A DNA stretch of 64,000 nucleotides from Paraburkholderia hospita (GTDB taxonomy: Bacteria > Pseudomonadota > Gammaproteobacteria > Burkholderiales > Burkholderiaceae): contig NZ_CP026107.1 in NCBI RefSeq assembly GCF_002902965.1, positions 744,001-808,000 on the forward strand, in the 5' to 3' direction. The translations under genes were made by a program, and so were the position numbers. Positions 8,068 through 16,409 of the stretch are shown here, in pieces (positions within the stretch are counted from its first letter, which is position 1; each line of letters begins with the position of its first letter). The notes beneath the pieces are model-generated. The model saw nothing but the letters and a program-made list of their open reading frames with translations, was not told the origin of the DNA and did no database searches.

Positions 8068-8823
8068 ATGAAGATCGTTGTGATAGGCGGCACGGGACTG
8101 ATCGGCAGCAAAGTGGTCAAGAATCTGCGCGGGCGTGGTCATGAGGTCATTGCCGCTTCACCTGCATCGGGCGTCAACACGATCACGGGCGAGGGCCTAA
8201 GCGAAGCATTGGCAGGCGCGAACGTCGTGGTGGATCTCGCCAACTCGCCTTCATTCGAAGATGCAGCCGTGCTCGAATTCTTCACGACGGCAGGCAAGAA
8301 TCTGTTCGCTGCGGAAAAGGCGGCGGGCGTGCAGCATCACGTGGCACTCTCGGTCGTCGGTACGGACCGGCTCGCGCAAAGCGGTTATTTCCGCGGCAAG
8401 ATCGCGCAGGAGAAGCTGATCCGCGAATCGGGCGTGCCTTATACGATCATTCACTCGACGCAGTTCTTCGAGTTTCTCGGCGGCATCGCGCAGTCGGGTG
8501 GCGACGGACAGACCATCCGCCTGTCGCCCGCGTACTTCCAGCCGATCGCATCGGATGACGTCGGAGCGGCCGTCGCGGACTATGCCGTCGAAGCGCCGCG
8601 TAACGGCGTCGTCGAGATCGCGGGTCCGGACCGCGTGCGGCTTGCTGACATGGTGCAACGCTTCCTGGACGCGACGCACGATTCGCGCAAGGTTGTCGCG
8701 GATACCGGCGCGCGCTACTTCGGCGCGGAGCTGAACGACGACACGCTCGTACCCGGTACGAATCCGCGTCTCGGCGCGTTGAACTTCGACGCGTGGTTCT
8801 CGCAATCGCAAGCCGCGCGATAA
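8068..8823 (+). CDS. NAD(P)-binding SDR/NmrA-like protein
   Basis: A 251-residue atypical short-chain dehydrogenase. The N-terminal Rossmann motif MKIVVIGGTGLIGSKVVKNL matches the GxxGxxG pattern of the NmrA/HSCARG and NAD-dependent epimerase group. No clear YxxxK catalytic pair is seen, as in NmrA-like proteins that act as redox sensors or quinone reductases. The start at 8068 is fixed by the TTTGGAGGAAATC ribosome site; the open frame from 7900 is judged leader. In the ECF41 context it is the oxidoreductase/epimerase member of the locus. It lies 207 bp after lysR. Confidence 0.88.
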   Translation: MKIVVIGGTGLIGSKVVKNLRGRGHEVIAASPASGVNTITGEGLSEALAGANVVVDLANSPSFEDAAVLEFFTTAGKNLFAAEKAAGVQHHVALSVVGTDRLAQSGYFRGKIAQEKLIRESGVPYTIIHSTQFFEFLGGIAQSGGDGQTIRLSPAYFQPIASDDVGAAVADYAVEAPRNGVVEIAGPDRVRLADMVQRFLDATHDSRKVVADTGARYFGAELNDDTLVPGTNPRLGALNFDAWFSQSQAAR

Positions 8824-8882
8824 GCGGCTCATACGGTGACGCATATCGTGATCCAGTCGGAGCACGAGGAGCACGAGTTGCG

Positions 8883-9995
8883 TCACCGCGACGGCATGTC
8901 ACTCTCGCCAGGACATGACGACGGCATCCGCCCGTCGAACAGCACCGCCATCCCGCAGTCCGATGTCAACATGCGTCGCGCGTCGTGTCCCGCGCCGGGC
9001 ACTTCGACCACGCGCTGATTCAGCCCGACGGGATACCGGCTTTGCAGGTAATCGAAGTAAGCAAGCCCACGCGCGAGCCGGAACGGACCCTGTGCCATCG
9101 CCGCGCAGGAGCGGTCGATAAAGTGCGTGCGCGGGTCCACGTCATCCATTCCAAGCAGATACACGACTTCGCGCTTCGCGTAGCGGGCCTCGATTTGCGC
9201 CGCGTCCTGCGAGGCAACATAAGGAGGCGGGTCGACCATGCCGTACTTCCACTCGACAGCGCGTGGACACGCCTGCGTATCGACATGCTGGAAAACACCG
9301 CGCGACACGGGACGTTCATCGTCGAAGTACAGATAGCTCGACGGATTCGCGACCACGTACCGCACGCGGATTCCGTCGCGCGCCAGCGCTTCCTCAGCGC
9401 GTCCGGCCACGGCATAACGCTGCACCACCTGCGCACCCGCCGAATGCCCGATCACCGTCACAGAAGATAACGCGGGATAGCGCTGCCGGTCGTCGAAGTG
9501 TTCGAGCAGCGCATCGAGCGCCGCGAAGGAACTCACCGGCGCGGGGCGGCGCGCGGGCGCGCCTTCTTTCCATCCGGCTTCGGACCACGCGAGCGTGCTG
9601 TCAGGCATCTGGGACGCGCGCAGATCGCGCGTCGTCAGAAACTGCGGCGCGACGATCATGCTTCGTGTTGCATCCGCACCGGCAGCTGCGAGTACTTGCT
9701 GCCCGGTGGCGAAGTACTTGTCGGCGTTGCGCAGCGTGCCGTGAACGATGATGAATACGCGTGTGACGTGGGGTTCTGCCGCGTCGATGTTGCGATCGGC
9801 GTAGAGTGGCAAAGTGCCGTCGCCGTCGCCGTCGGGCGTACGGACGCGCATGGCCTGATCGGCGACATGCGCGACGGGCGCATTCTGTCGCGACGATGTG
9901 GTGTTCGCGGCGGCCTGCGCGCAGTTTGCCGCCGTCAATGCCAGAGCGATCCATGCCGCGGCGAGCAACGAGCGGCGTGCCGGTTCCGAAAACAT
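8883..9995 (-). CDS. Secreted alpha/beta hydrolase
   Basis: A 370-residue predicted periplasmic or exported protein. Signal peptide about residues 1-30 (SLLAAAWIALALTAANCAQA). The alpha/beta-hydrolase core contains FIIVHGTLRNADKYF (oxyanion strand), the nucleophile elbow VIGHSAGAQVV (Ser about 190), and a late VPGAGHDARRM that supplies the catalytic His. It resembles poorly characterised proteobacterial hydrolases; the substrate cannot be named. The start at 9995 places the signal peptide directly at the N terminus. The gene is divergent from the lipoprotein gene at 10183. Confidence 0.82.
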   Translation of the reverse strand: MFSEPARRSLLAAAWIALALTAANCAQAAANTTSSRQNAPVAHVADQAMRVRTPDGDGDGTLPLYADRNIDAAEPHVTRVFIIVHGTLRNADKYFATGQQVLAAAGADATRSMIVAPQFLTTRDLRASQMPDSTLAWSEAGWKEGAPARRPAPVSSFAALDALLEHFDDRQRYPALSSVTVIGHSAGAQVVQRYAVAGRAEEALARDGIRVRYVVANPSSYLYFDDERPVSRGVFQHVDTQACPRAVEWKYGMVDPPPYVASQDAAQIEARYAKREVVYLLGMDDVDPRTHFIDRSCAAMAQGPFRLARGLAYFDYLQSRYPVGLNQRVVEVPGAGHDARRMLTSDCGMAVLFDGRMPSSCPGESDMPSR

Positions 9996-10182
9996 ATCGA
10001 ATGCCTCGTGATGTGACGTACGTGCGTATTTAACGCGCGACGCGGCGTATTCCGTCGCATGAATCGAGCGCGTCGCGGTATGCGAATTGCTCAGTGGTGA
10101 TGCCGGAAGTCCGCCGACATGCGACTTTCGCCGCTGCAAGGCCGACAATCTTCGCGGTCGCTCGACCGCCTGGGAGATGTCC

Positions 10183-11901
10183 ATGAACCGCTGGCACCGT
10201 TCGTTCTCCAATCTGGGCCGCGTGCGGCATGTCGCGATCCTGTGCCTCGTCACGGCGATTTGCGTATCGTGCAGCGGGGGCGGCTCGTCGAACAACGCGA
10301 GCACGAACGGCGGGAGCGGCGGCTCGGGCTCGGGCAGTCCGAGCGGTTCGGGCGGGTCGGGTGGCTCAGGCAACTCGGGCGGCACGATGGCAGCAGCAAC
10401 CGACGTTCTGACCTACCACAACGATCTGGCCCGCACAGGGCAATACCTCGCCGAAACTACGCTTACACCTGCGAACGTCAACGCCACGAGCTTCGGCAAG
10501 GTGGGCTTTCTGTCCGTCGACGGTAAAGTCGACGCGCAACCGCTGTATGCCAGCAATGTGTCGGTGAACGGTGCGGCGCACAACGTTGTGTACGTCGTGA
10601 CCGAACACGCGAGCGTGTATGCGTTCGACGCCGACAGCAACGCCCAGCTATGGCAGCGTTCGCTGCTCGGCGCGGGCGAAACGACCAGCGATCCCCGCAA
10701 CTGCGCGCAGATTTCCCCTGAGATCGGCATTACGGCGACGCCCGTCATCGATCGCGGACGCGGGACGAATGGTGTGATGTATGCGGTGGCGATGAGCAAG
10801 GACGGTGGCGGAACGATTCACCAGCGCCTGCATGCGATCGATCTCGCCACGGGCGCCGAAGCGCTCGGCGGCCCCACGGAAATAGCCGGCAGCTATCCGG
10901 GCAGCGGCGCGAACAGCAGCAACGGCGTGACCGTCTTCGACCCGCAGCAATACGCGGAGCGGCAGGCGCTGACGCTGGTCAACGGTAACGTCTATCTGGC
11001 GTGGACCTCGCACTGCGACCAGGGCGTCTACGCCGGCTGGGTCATGGCCTACAACGCCGATACGCTCACGCAGACGGGCGCGCTGAACCTGACGCCGAAC
11101 GGCAGCGGTGGCGCGGTATGGATGGGCGGCGGCGGGATGGCGTCGGACGGGACGTCGCTCTATCTGCTCGATGCAAACGGAACGTTCGACACCACGTTGA
11201 ACGCGCAAGGTTTTCCATCGAATGGCAATTTCGGCAATGCGTTCGTCAAACTCGGGGCCGCGCCGAATCTCGGCGTCGCGGATTATTTCGCCACCTTCGA
11301 TACCGTGTCGCAATCCGCGCGCGACGCCGACCTCGGCTCGGGCGGCGCGATCGTGTTGCCCGATCTCGTCGATGCGAGCGGTGTCACGCGGCATCTCGCG
11401 CTCGGCTCGGGCAAGGACTCGAAGATCTACGTCGTCGATCGCGACAGCCTGGGCAAATTCAATAGCTCCAGCAATGCGATCTGGCAAGAGATCGACGGTC
11501 AACTGATAGGCGGCGTGTTCACGACGGCGGCGTTCTACGGCAACGTCGTGTACTACGGCGCGGTCGGCGACAACCTCAAGGCGTTCCCGGTCAGCGGCGC
11601 GCGTCTCGCCACCACGCCCGCGTCGCAAAGCGCGTTCAAGTTCCCGTATCCCGGCACGACGCCGAGCATCTCGGCGAACGGCGCGCAGAACGCGATCGTG
11701 TGGGCGGCGGAGAATGGATCGGTGGCGGCGCTGCATGCGTTCAATGCCGCGAATCTTGCGCAGGAGCTGTACAACAGCAATCAGTCCGGTTCGCGCGATA
11801 CGTTCGGCGCGGGCAACAAATACATCACGCCGATGGTCGCGCATGGGCGCGTGTACGTCGGCACGACGAATGGCGTCGCGGTGTTCGGATTGTTGAAGTA
11901 G
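10183..11901 (+). CDS. PQQ-like beta-propeller lipoprotein
   Basis: A 572-residue exported protein. The signal sequence ends in ICVSC, a lipobox-like site with Cys near residue 29. A low-complexity Gly/Ser linker of about 50 residues follows (about 30-80). The rest contains PQQ/WD-like blades such as VVYVVTEHASVYAFDADSN and KIYVVDRDSLGKF. The protein lacks an obvious PQQ site or catalytic residues, so a binding or scaffold role at the cell envelope is likelier than dehydrogenase activity. The ATG at 10183 has GGGAG 8 nt upstream; an in-frame ATG two codons earlier is possible. Confidence 0.75.
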   Translation: MNRWHRSFSNLGRVRHVAILCLVTAICVSCSGGGSSNNASTNGGSGGSGSGSPSGSGGSGGSGNSGGTMAAATDVLTYHNDLARTGQYLAETTLTPANVNATSFGKVGFLSVDGKVDAQPLYASNVSVNGAAHNVVYVVTEHASVYAFDADSNAQLWQRSLLGAGETTSDPRNCAQISPEIGITATPVIDRGRGTNGVMYAVAMSKDGGGTIHQRLHAIDLATGAEALGGPTEIAGSYPGSGANSSNGVTVFDPQQYAERQALTLVNGNVYLAWTSHCDQGVYAGWVMAYNADTLTQTGALNLTPNGSGGAVWMGGGGMASDGTSLYLLDANGTFDTTLNAQGFPSNGNFGNAFVKLGAAPNLGVADYFATFDTVSQSARDADLGSGGAIVLPDLVDASGVTRHLALGSGKDSKIYVVDRDSLGKFNSSSNAIWQEIDGQLIGGVFTTAAFYGNVVYYGAVGDNLKAFPVSGARLATTPASQSAFKFPYPGTTPSISANGAQNAIVWAAENGSVAALHAFNAANLAQELYNSNQSGSRDTFGAGNKYITPMVAHGRVYVGTTNGVAVFGLLK

Positions 11902-11922
11902 CGCGGCCGTGTGGCGCGCCTG

Positions 11923-13662
11923 TTAACACGCGGCCCGCGCCTCGGCCAGCAGACGATGAATCTGCGCGACCACGGCCGCGCCTTCGCCCACTGCGGATGC
12001 AACCCGCTTGGTCGACCCCGAGCGCACGTCGCCGATCGCGAAGACGCCGGGCACGCTGGTCTGCAACGACATCGATTGCAGCCCGGCGTCGGGAATGTCG
12101 GGCCCCGTCAAAACGAAGTCCTTGTCGTCGAGCGACACGCCGCATGTCTTGAGCCAGCCGGTGTTCGGCTCGGCGCCGATAAAGACGAATAGATGATGCG
12201 TCGTCATGCTGCCTTCGATGCCGCCCGCGCCCCGATAGTGCACGCGTTCGAGCCGCGCATCGCCTTGCAGCGCGGTCAGTTCGATGCGCGTGTGGAGCGT
12301 CACGTTCGGCAGCGCCAGAATGCGTTCGATCAGATAGTGCGACATGCTGTGTTCGAGGCTCGCGCCGCGTATGAACATATGCACATGCTCGACGTGCGAC
12401 GCGAGAAACACGACCGCCTGTCCCGCCGAATTGCCGCCGCCGATCAGCAGCACGGGCTCCTTGCGGCACAGACGCGCCTCGATCGGCGTGGCCCAGTAGT
12501 AGACGCCGGAGCCTTCGAAGCGCTCCAGCCCCTCGACATCCGGGCGCCGATACTCCGCGCCGCTCGCGATCACGACCGTGCGCGCGGTGATGCGCCGGGC
12601 GTCGGTGAGTTCGACGACGGGCGGCTGCTTGTCGCAATACAGGGCCCGGACCTCGCACGGAATGCCGATGTGCGCGCCGAACTTCTGCGCCTGCACGAAC
12701 GCGCGGCCGGCGAGCGCCTGGCCTGTGATGCCCGTCGGAAAGCCCAGATAGTTTTCGATGCGCGAACTGGTGCCCGCCTGGCCACCGGGCGCGCGGCAAT
12801 CGAGCGCGGCCACCGACAACCCTTCCGAGGCCGCATACACGGCTGCCGCCAGTCCCGCCGGACCCGCGCCGACAATGGCGACGTCGTACACATGCGCCGG
12901 ATCGAATTCGGGAATCAGCCCGAGACACGACGCGAGCTGTCCTTCGTCGGGATTGCGCAGCACCGTGCCGTTCGGGCAGAGGACGAGCGGAAAGTCGTCG
13001 GGTTGCGGTGTCAGCCGTTCTAGCAGCGCGATCGCTTCGGCGTCCTTGTCGGCGTCGAGCGTCATGTTCGGGAACACGTTGCGGCGCAGGAAGTTCTGCA
13101 GCGTGGCGAGCCGCCCGCTGCTGGATGGCCCGACCAGCACGACGCCCTGTCCGCGCTCGATTACCAGAACGCGCCGCAGGATCAGCGCGCGCATGATCTT
13201 CTCGCCGAGGTCGGCTTCGCTGATCATCATCGCGCTCAGTTCGTCGGGCCGCAGCAGGATCGCTTCGACATCTTCGACCACATGCGCGTCGACGACGGCT
13301 GGCTTGTTGGAGAGCTGCGTGACATCCGACGTGAACTCGCCGCGTTGCGTGTAGGTATGAATAACCCGCTCGTGGCCGAGACCGTCGCGCCCGACTATCC
13401 GCACCTTGCCCGACAGCAGCACGAACACACCGGGACAAAGGCTGCCCGCGCGATAGAGCAGGGCGCCCGTCGTGTAGCGTGACCGCGCGCCGAAGCGCCG
13501 TATCCGTTCGATTTCCGCTTCCGAGAGGACGGGAAACATCTGCTGGTGCCGCGGATGATCGCGCACGCTCGGGTCTTCGAGGAGATCGCCGTCGAAGAGG
13601 TTCGCGTCCGTGGCTGGCTCACGGGCGGGCGCTGCGTCTGACGGCGTTGACTCGTTGCTCAT
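11923..13662 (-). CDS. FAD-dependent thioredoxin-reductase-like protein with N-terminal cyclic-nucleotide-binding domain
   Basis: A 579-residue fusion. About residues 45-165 form a cNMP-binding fold (GALLYRAGSLCPGVFVLLSGKVRIV). A linker with a thioredoxin-like segment follows, then a class-II thioredoxin-reductase-like flavoprotein with the FAD motif VGAGPAGLAAAVYAASEGL and the NAD(P)H motif LLIGGGNSAGQAVVF. Where thioredoxin reductase has CATC, this protein reads YYWATPIEA, so the redox-active disulfide is missing and classical thioredoxin reduction is unlikely. It probably senses a nucleotide or oxidant and passes electrons elsewhere. The start at 13662 follows GGAGGAAG. Confidence 0.88.
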   Translation of the reverse strand: MSNESTPSDAAPAREPATDANLFDGDLLEDPSVRDHPRHQQMFPVLSEAEIERIRRFGARSRYTTGALLYRAGSLCPGVFVLLSGKVRIVGRDGLGHERVIHTYTQRGEFTSDVTQLSNKPAVVDAHVVEDVEAILLRPDELSAMMISEADLGEKIMRALILRRVLVIERGQGVVLVGPSSSGRLATLQNFLRRNVFPNMTLDADKDAEAIALLERLTPQPDDFPLVLCPNGTVLRNPDEGQLASCLGLIPEFDPAHVYDVAIVGAGPAGLAAAVYAASEGLSVAALDCRAPGGQAGTSSRIENYLGFPTGITGQALAGRAFVQAQKFGAHIGIPCEVRALYCDKQPPVVELTDARRITARTVVIASGAEYRRPDVEGLERFEGSGVYYWATPIEARLCRKEPVLLIGGGNSAGQAVVFLASHVEHVHMFIRGASLEHSMSHYLIERILALPNVTLHTRIELTALQGDARLERVHYRGAGGIEGSMTTHHLFVFIGAEPNTGWLKTCGVSLDDKDFVLTGPDIPDAGLQSMSLQTSVPGVFAIGDVRSGSTKRVASAVGEGAAVVAQIHRLLAEARAAC

Positions 13663-13850
13663 CGCGGACTTCCTCCGGCGCATGACGGGATGGTGCGTGG
13701 GCGTTGTGCAAGTGTTGGCCACCCGTAAGCCAAGCATACTTCCATCGTTCGATTCTTGCGTGCGATGGGCCGGTTTTGCGGTTTCGTATCCACCTGTTTT
13801 CATTTGACCCCGCTGCGTCGCTACGCCGGTCACTATCGAAAGTGAGTGAG

Positions 13851-13861
13851 CGATTAAATCG
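13851..13861. promoter_or_regulatory. OhrR-like operator half-palindrome, distal site
   Basis: CGATT-A-AATCG, followed directly by TATGCGATTGACATCG, a degenerate copy of the same module. The layout resembles the Bacillus ohrA operator, in which ACAATT/AATTGT modules repeat, but with GCGATT in place of ACAATT. It lies about 105 bp upstream of ohr. Confidence 0.5.
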
Positions 13862-13904
13862 TATGCGATTGACATCGTGGGGCGCTTCGATCAATATTAG
13901 TCGC

Positions 13905-13921
13905 ATGCGATTGAATCGCAT
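13905..13921. promoter_or_regulatory. OhrR-like operator, proximal site
   Basis: Perfect inverted repeat ATGCGATT-G-AATCGCAT (8-bp arms, 1-bp centre), 42 bp upstream of the ohr start and just before the AT-rich TATATAA stretch that could be a -10 region. MarR/OhrR dimers bind sites of this size; no ohrR gene is in the window. Confidence 0.65.
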
Positions 13922-13963
13922 AAGTTATATAAACCGATATCCACTTTCGACCAAGGATTCACG

Positions 13964-14413
13964 ATGACCAAAATTGAAAAAGTCCTGTTCACGGGCAAGA
14001 CGCACACGACGGCAAGCACGCACGCTGGCGCTTCGCGCGGCCACGAAGAACGGCTCGACCTCAGGCTGTCGGCCCCGGGCAACGACGCGCATCCGCAGCA
14101 TGTGTTCGAGGCCGCCGATCCGCATCCGACCGCGGAGCAACTGTTCGCGGGCGCGTGGTCGGCCTGTCTGATCACCGCGATCGGGCTGGCGGCCAAGGCG
14201 AAGAAAGTCGCGCTCCCGTCCGACCTCGCGCTCGATATCGAAATCGATCTCGGCATGACGGGCAACGCGTACTTCCTCGGTGCGCGGATCAACGTGAGCA
14301 TGCCGGGCGTGGCGCGCGACGTCGCCGAGGCGGTCGTGCACGCCGCGGATGAGCTGTGTCCGTACTCGAAGGCCACGCGCGGCAATATCGATGTCGCGAT
14401 TAATGTGATCTAA
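13964..14413 (+). CDS. ohr: Organic hydroperoxide resistance protein Ohr
   Basis: A 149-residue OsmC/Ohr-family thiol peroxidase. The peroxidatic Cys lies in AGAWSACLITAIG (about residue 68) and the resolving Cys in ADELCPYSKATRGN (about 133); both are required for reduction of organic and lipid hydroperoxides in the cytoplasm. The length is normal for the family. Two inverted repeats upstream resemble OhrR operators, so derepression by organic peroxides is likely. The cNMP/flavoprotein gene is divergent across a 301-bp gap. Confidence 0.93.
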   Translation: MTKIEKVLFTGKTHTTASTHAGASRGHEERLDLRLSAPGNDAHPQHVFEAADPHPTAEQLFAGAWSACLITAIGLAAKAKKVALPSDLALDIEIDLGMTGNAYFLGARINVSMPGVARDVAEAVVHAADELCPYSKATRGNIDVAINVI

Positions 14414-14528
14414 GCGCGGCGTTCGGTTGCGCATGCGTCTGCGTGCGTGACGAGCCGATAAGGAACGTCAGGCCGGAAAGGGCGCGCTAGAATAAAAATC
14501 TGCGCCCTTTCCTCGACGGCAGACGGCC

Positions 14529-15254
14529 ATGAACCTGTGCATCGCCCGCTTCGTTCGCCCAACGGTGGCTGCCATGTGTGCTGCGTCACTCGCCACGCTT
14601 GCGGCGTGCGGCGGCAGTGTGTGTGTCGGCTTCGACGGTTGCACGGGCGTAAACCCGACGCGGAACCTCGCACTTGCGGGCACGGCGGCCACCGGCAAGG
14701 CGCTTGCGAGCGCGAACGTCAACGTGGCCTGCACGCAAGGTTCGGGAGCCACGCTATCGGATGGCGGCGGCCGCTACAGCCTTGCATTCAATGCGACGTT
14801 GCCGTGCGTGATTACCGTGACTTCCGGCAGCACGACGCTGCATTCGCTGGCCTTCGCTGGCGGCACGTTCAACACGACACCCGAAACCGAACTGATGCTC
14901 GTCTACCTCGCCGCGCAACTCGGTACGAGCGAGTCCAGTCTGATTGCGAATTTCGCCAGCAGCGCGCAGTTCCAGCAGGCGCTTGCGAACCAGACTACCG
15001 TGCAGAATGCGCAATCGGCGGTGGTCACGAACCTGCAGCGGCACTATGCCGTCACGCTAACTGCGCCCGCGTTTTTGACGACGCCGTTCGCGGTTGGGCA
15101 GGCAGGCGTCGACAGCGATCTCGAAGCGCTCGCGAAAGCAGGCGCCATCGACGCCAACGGCATGCCCGATTCAGCCGCTATTTCGCTGATGTCTCAAGCG
15201 GGTGCCGCGCAGCCGCTTGCGAAAGCGTCCGCGCCTTTATCGGGCGGTATGTAA
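14529..15254 (+). CDS. Hypothetical lipoprotein
   Basis: A 241-residue protein not recognised as a named family. Signal peptide with lipobox SLATLAAC (Cys about residue 27). The remainder has a short carboxypeptidase-regulatory-like stretch (DGGGRYSLAFNATLPCVITVTSG, in part) followed by Ala/Gln-rich helices. It is probably anchored in the outer membrane or faces the periplasm. The gene ends 8 bp before the convergent iclR gene. Extracytoplasmic location is secure; function is not. Confidence 0.72.
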   Translation: MNLCIARFVRPTVAAMCAASLATLAACGGSVCVGFDGCTGVNPTRNLALAGTAATGKALASANVNVACTQGSGATLSDGGGRYSLAFNATLPCVITVTSGSTTLHSLAFAGGTFNTTPETELMLVYLAAQLGTSESSLIANFASSAQFQQALANQTTVQNAQSAVVTNLQRHYAVTLTAPAFLTTPFAVGQAGVDSDLEALAKAGAIDANGMPDSAAISLMSQAGAAQPLAKASAPLSGGM

Positions 15255-15262
15255 ATCGCGCA

Positions 15263-16108
15263 TCACGCGATCGGTTCCGTCGTCATCGCGCGTGTAAGGC
15301 CGTGCATCGGACGGCGCATTGCGACATCGAACGGATTCACCTGCGGGCCGATCAGATCGGCTTGCCGCTTGAGGAGTTCGACGACCATCGGCAAACGGTC
15401 CTCGCCCAGTCGCGCCGACAGCGTGCCGACGCTCAACGCCGCCACCGCGCAGCCCGTTCGGTCGATGATCGGCACGGCCACGCCCGCCATGCCTTCCAGC
15501 ACGCCGCTATTGCGCCCCGCGTAACCGAGTTGCCGGACGCGCTCGATTTCCGTGCGCAAATAGACTTCGTCGAGCACGCCATAGCTGCGCAGCCGCGGCA
15601 CGTTGAAGCGGATGATCTCTTCGCGCTCGGCTTCGGGCAGAAACGCGAGAATCGCGAGGCTGCCTTGCCCGACGCCCAGCGCGACGCGGCCGCCGATATC
15701 GCCCGTGAACGAGCGGATCGGAAACGGGCCTTCGCACATATCGAGGCATACGGCATCGAAGCTGCTTTTGACGAGCAGAAAAATCGTGTCGCCGAGACTC
15801 GCGCACAGTCGCAGCAAGGCAGGGCGGCACAGCTCGCGCATGCCGCTCGGATTGCCGGCCTGCGAGGCCAGCGCAAAAAAGTCGACGCTCAGCCGATAAA
15901 GCTTCGTACTCTGATCCTGCTCGACGACCCCTTCGGCAATCAGCGCATGCAGGATGCGATGCACGGTGGCCTGCGTCAGGCCGACGGCTTTCGCGATGCG
16001 CGTGACGCGGCCGCCTTCCGGTTGAATTTCTCCTAGCGCGCGGATCACCGCGAAGGCCCGCTGCAACATGCCGGTGCCGGGAGCGTCGGCTTCTTTCGAA
16101 GAATTCAT
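15263..16108 (-). CDS. IclR family transcriptional regulator
   Basis: A 281-residue regulator. The winged helix-turn-helix (GRVTRIAKAVGLTQATVHRI) spans about residues 18-75, and an IclR effector domain with GRNSGVLEGMAGVAVPI and the downstream Cys-rich strand follows. The start at 16108 is preferred over 16132 because a palindrome (16126-16142) covers the latter. The gene is divergent from the ABC/oxidase operon at 16410 and is the likely controller of it; the direction of control is unknown because IclR proteins may repress or activate. Confidence 0.9.
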   Translation of the reverse strand: MNSSKEADAPGTGMLQRAFAVIRALGEIQPEGGRVTRIAKAVGLTQATVHRILHALIAEGVVEQDQSTKLYRLSVDFFALASQAGNPSGMRELCRPALLRLCASLGDTIFLLVKSSFDAVCLDMCEGPFPIRSFTGDIGGRVALGVGQGSLAILAFLPEAEREEIIRFNVPRLRSYGVLDEVYLRTEIERVRQLGYAGRNSGVLEGMAGVAVPIIDRTGCAVAALSVGTLSARLGEDRLPMVVELLKRQADLIGPQVNPFDVAMRRPMHGLTRAMTTEPIA

Positions 16109-16125
16109 TGGCGATCTCGATTCGG

Positions 16126-16142
16126 ATTCCATTGAACGGAAT
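16126..16142. promoter_or_regulatory. Candidate IclR operator, regulator-proximal
   Basis: ATTCC-N7-GGAAT, a perfect 5-bp-arm palindrome with ATT at the left of the spacer. It overlaps the start region of iclR, consistent with autoregulation. Confidence 0.55.
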
Positions 16143-16271
16143 ACTAGCCGATGTTCTTACTGAAAAACAAACTGTCGTCTCCAAACCCCGTGCAAGCACA
16201 GGCGGGCGCGCAATTCAGTATTTTCACTGACGACACGCAGCGGAATAGAATGCATACGTCATCGTTCAAAT

Positions 16272-16288
16272 ATTCCATTTAGTGGAAG
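16272..16288. promoter_or_regulatory. Candidate IclR operator, operon-proximal
   Basis: ATTCC-ATTTAGT-GGAAG, containing TTCCA-N5-TGGAA. It has the same layout as the site at 16126-16142 and lies 122 bp upstream of the ABC ATPase start. The paired sites in one divergent gap support IclR control of both genes. Confidence 0.55.
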
Positions 16289-16409
16289 AAACATGATTTT
16301 TATATCATTCATTGGAATTTGACATTGACGCTCTGGAATTTGGCTAGCTAGAGTCGGCTCAACAGACACCAGTCGATTCAGCCGGTGCCGCGCACCGAAA
16401 GGCCAGACC

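Noticed and set aside
12193..13023. Plus-strand frame of 276 residues
   Set aside because: Runs antisense through the flavoprotein gene with Arg/Ala-rich translation and no domain; a GC-rich shadow.
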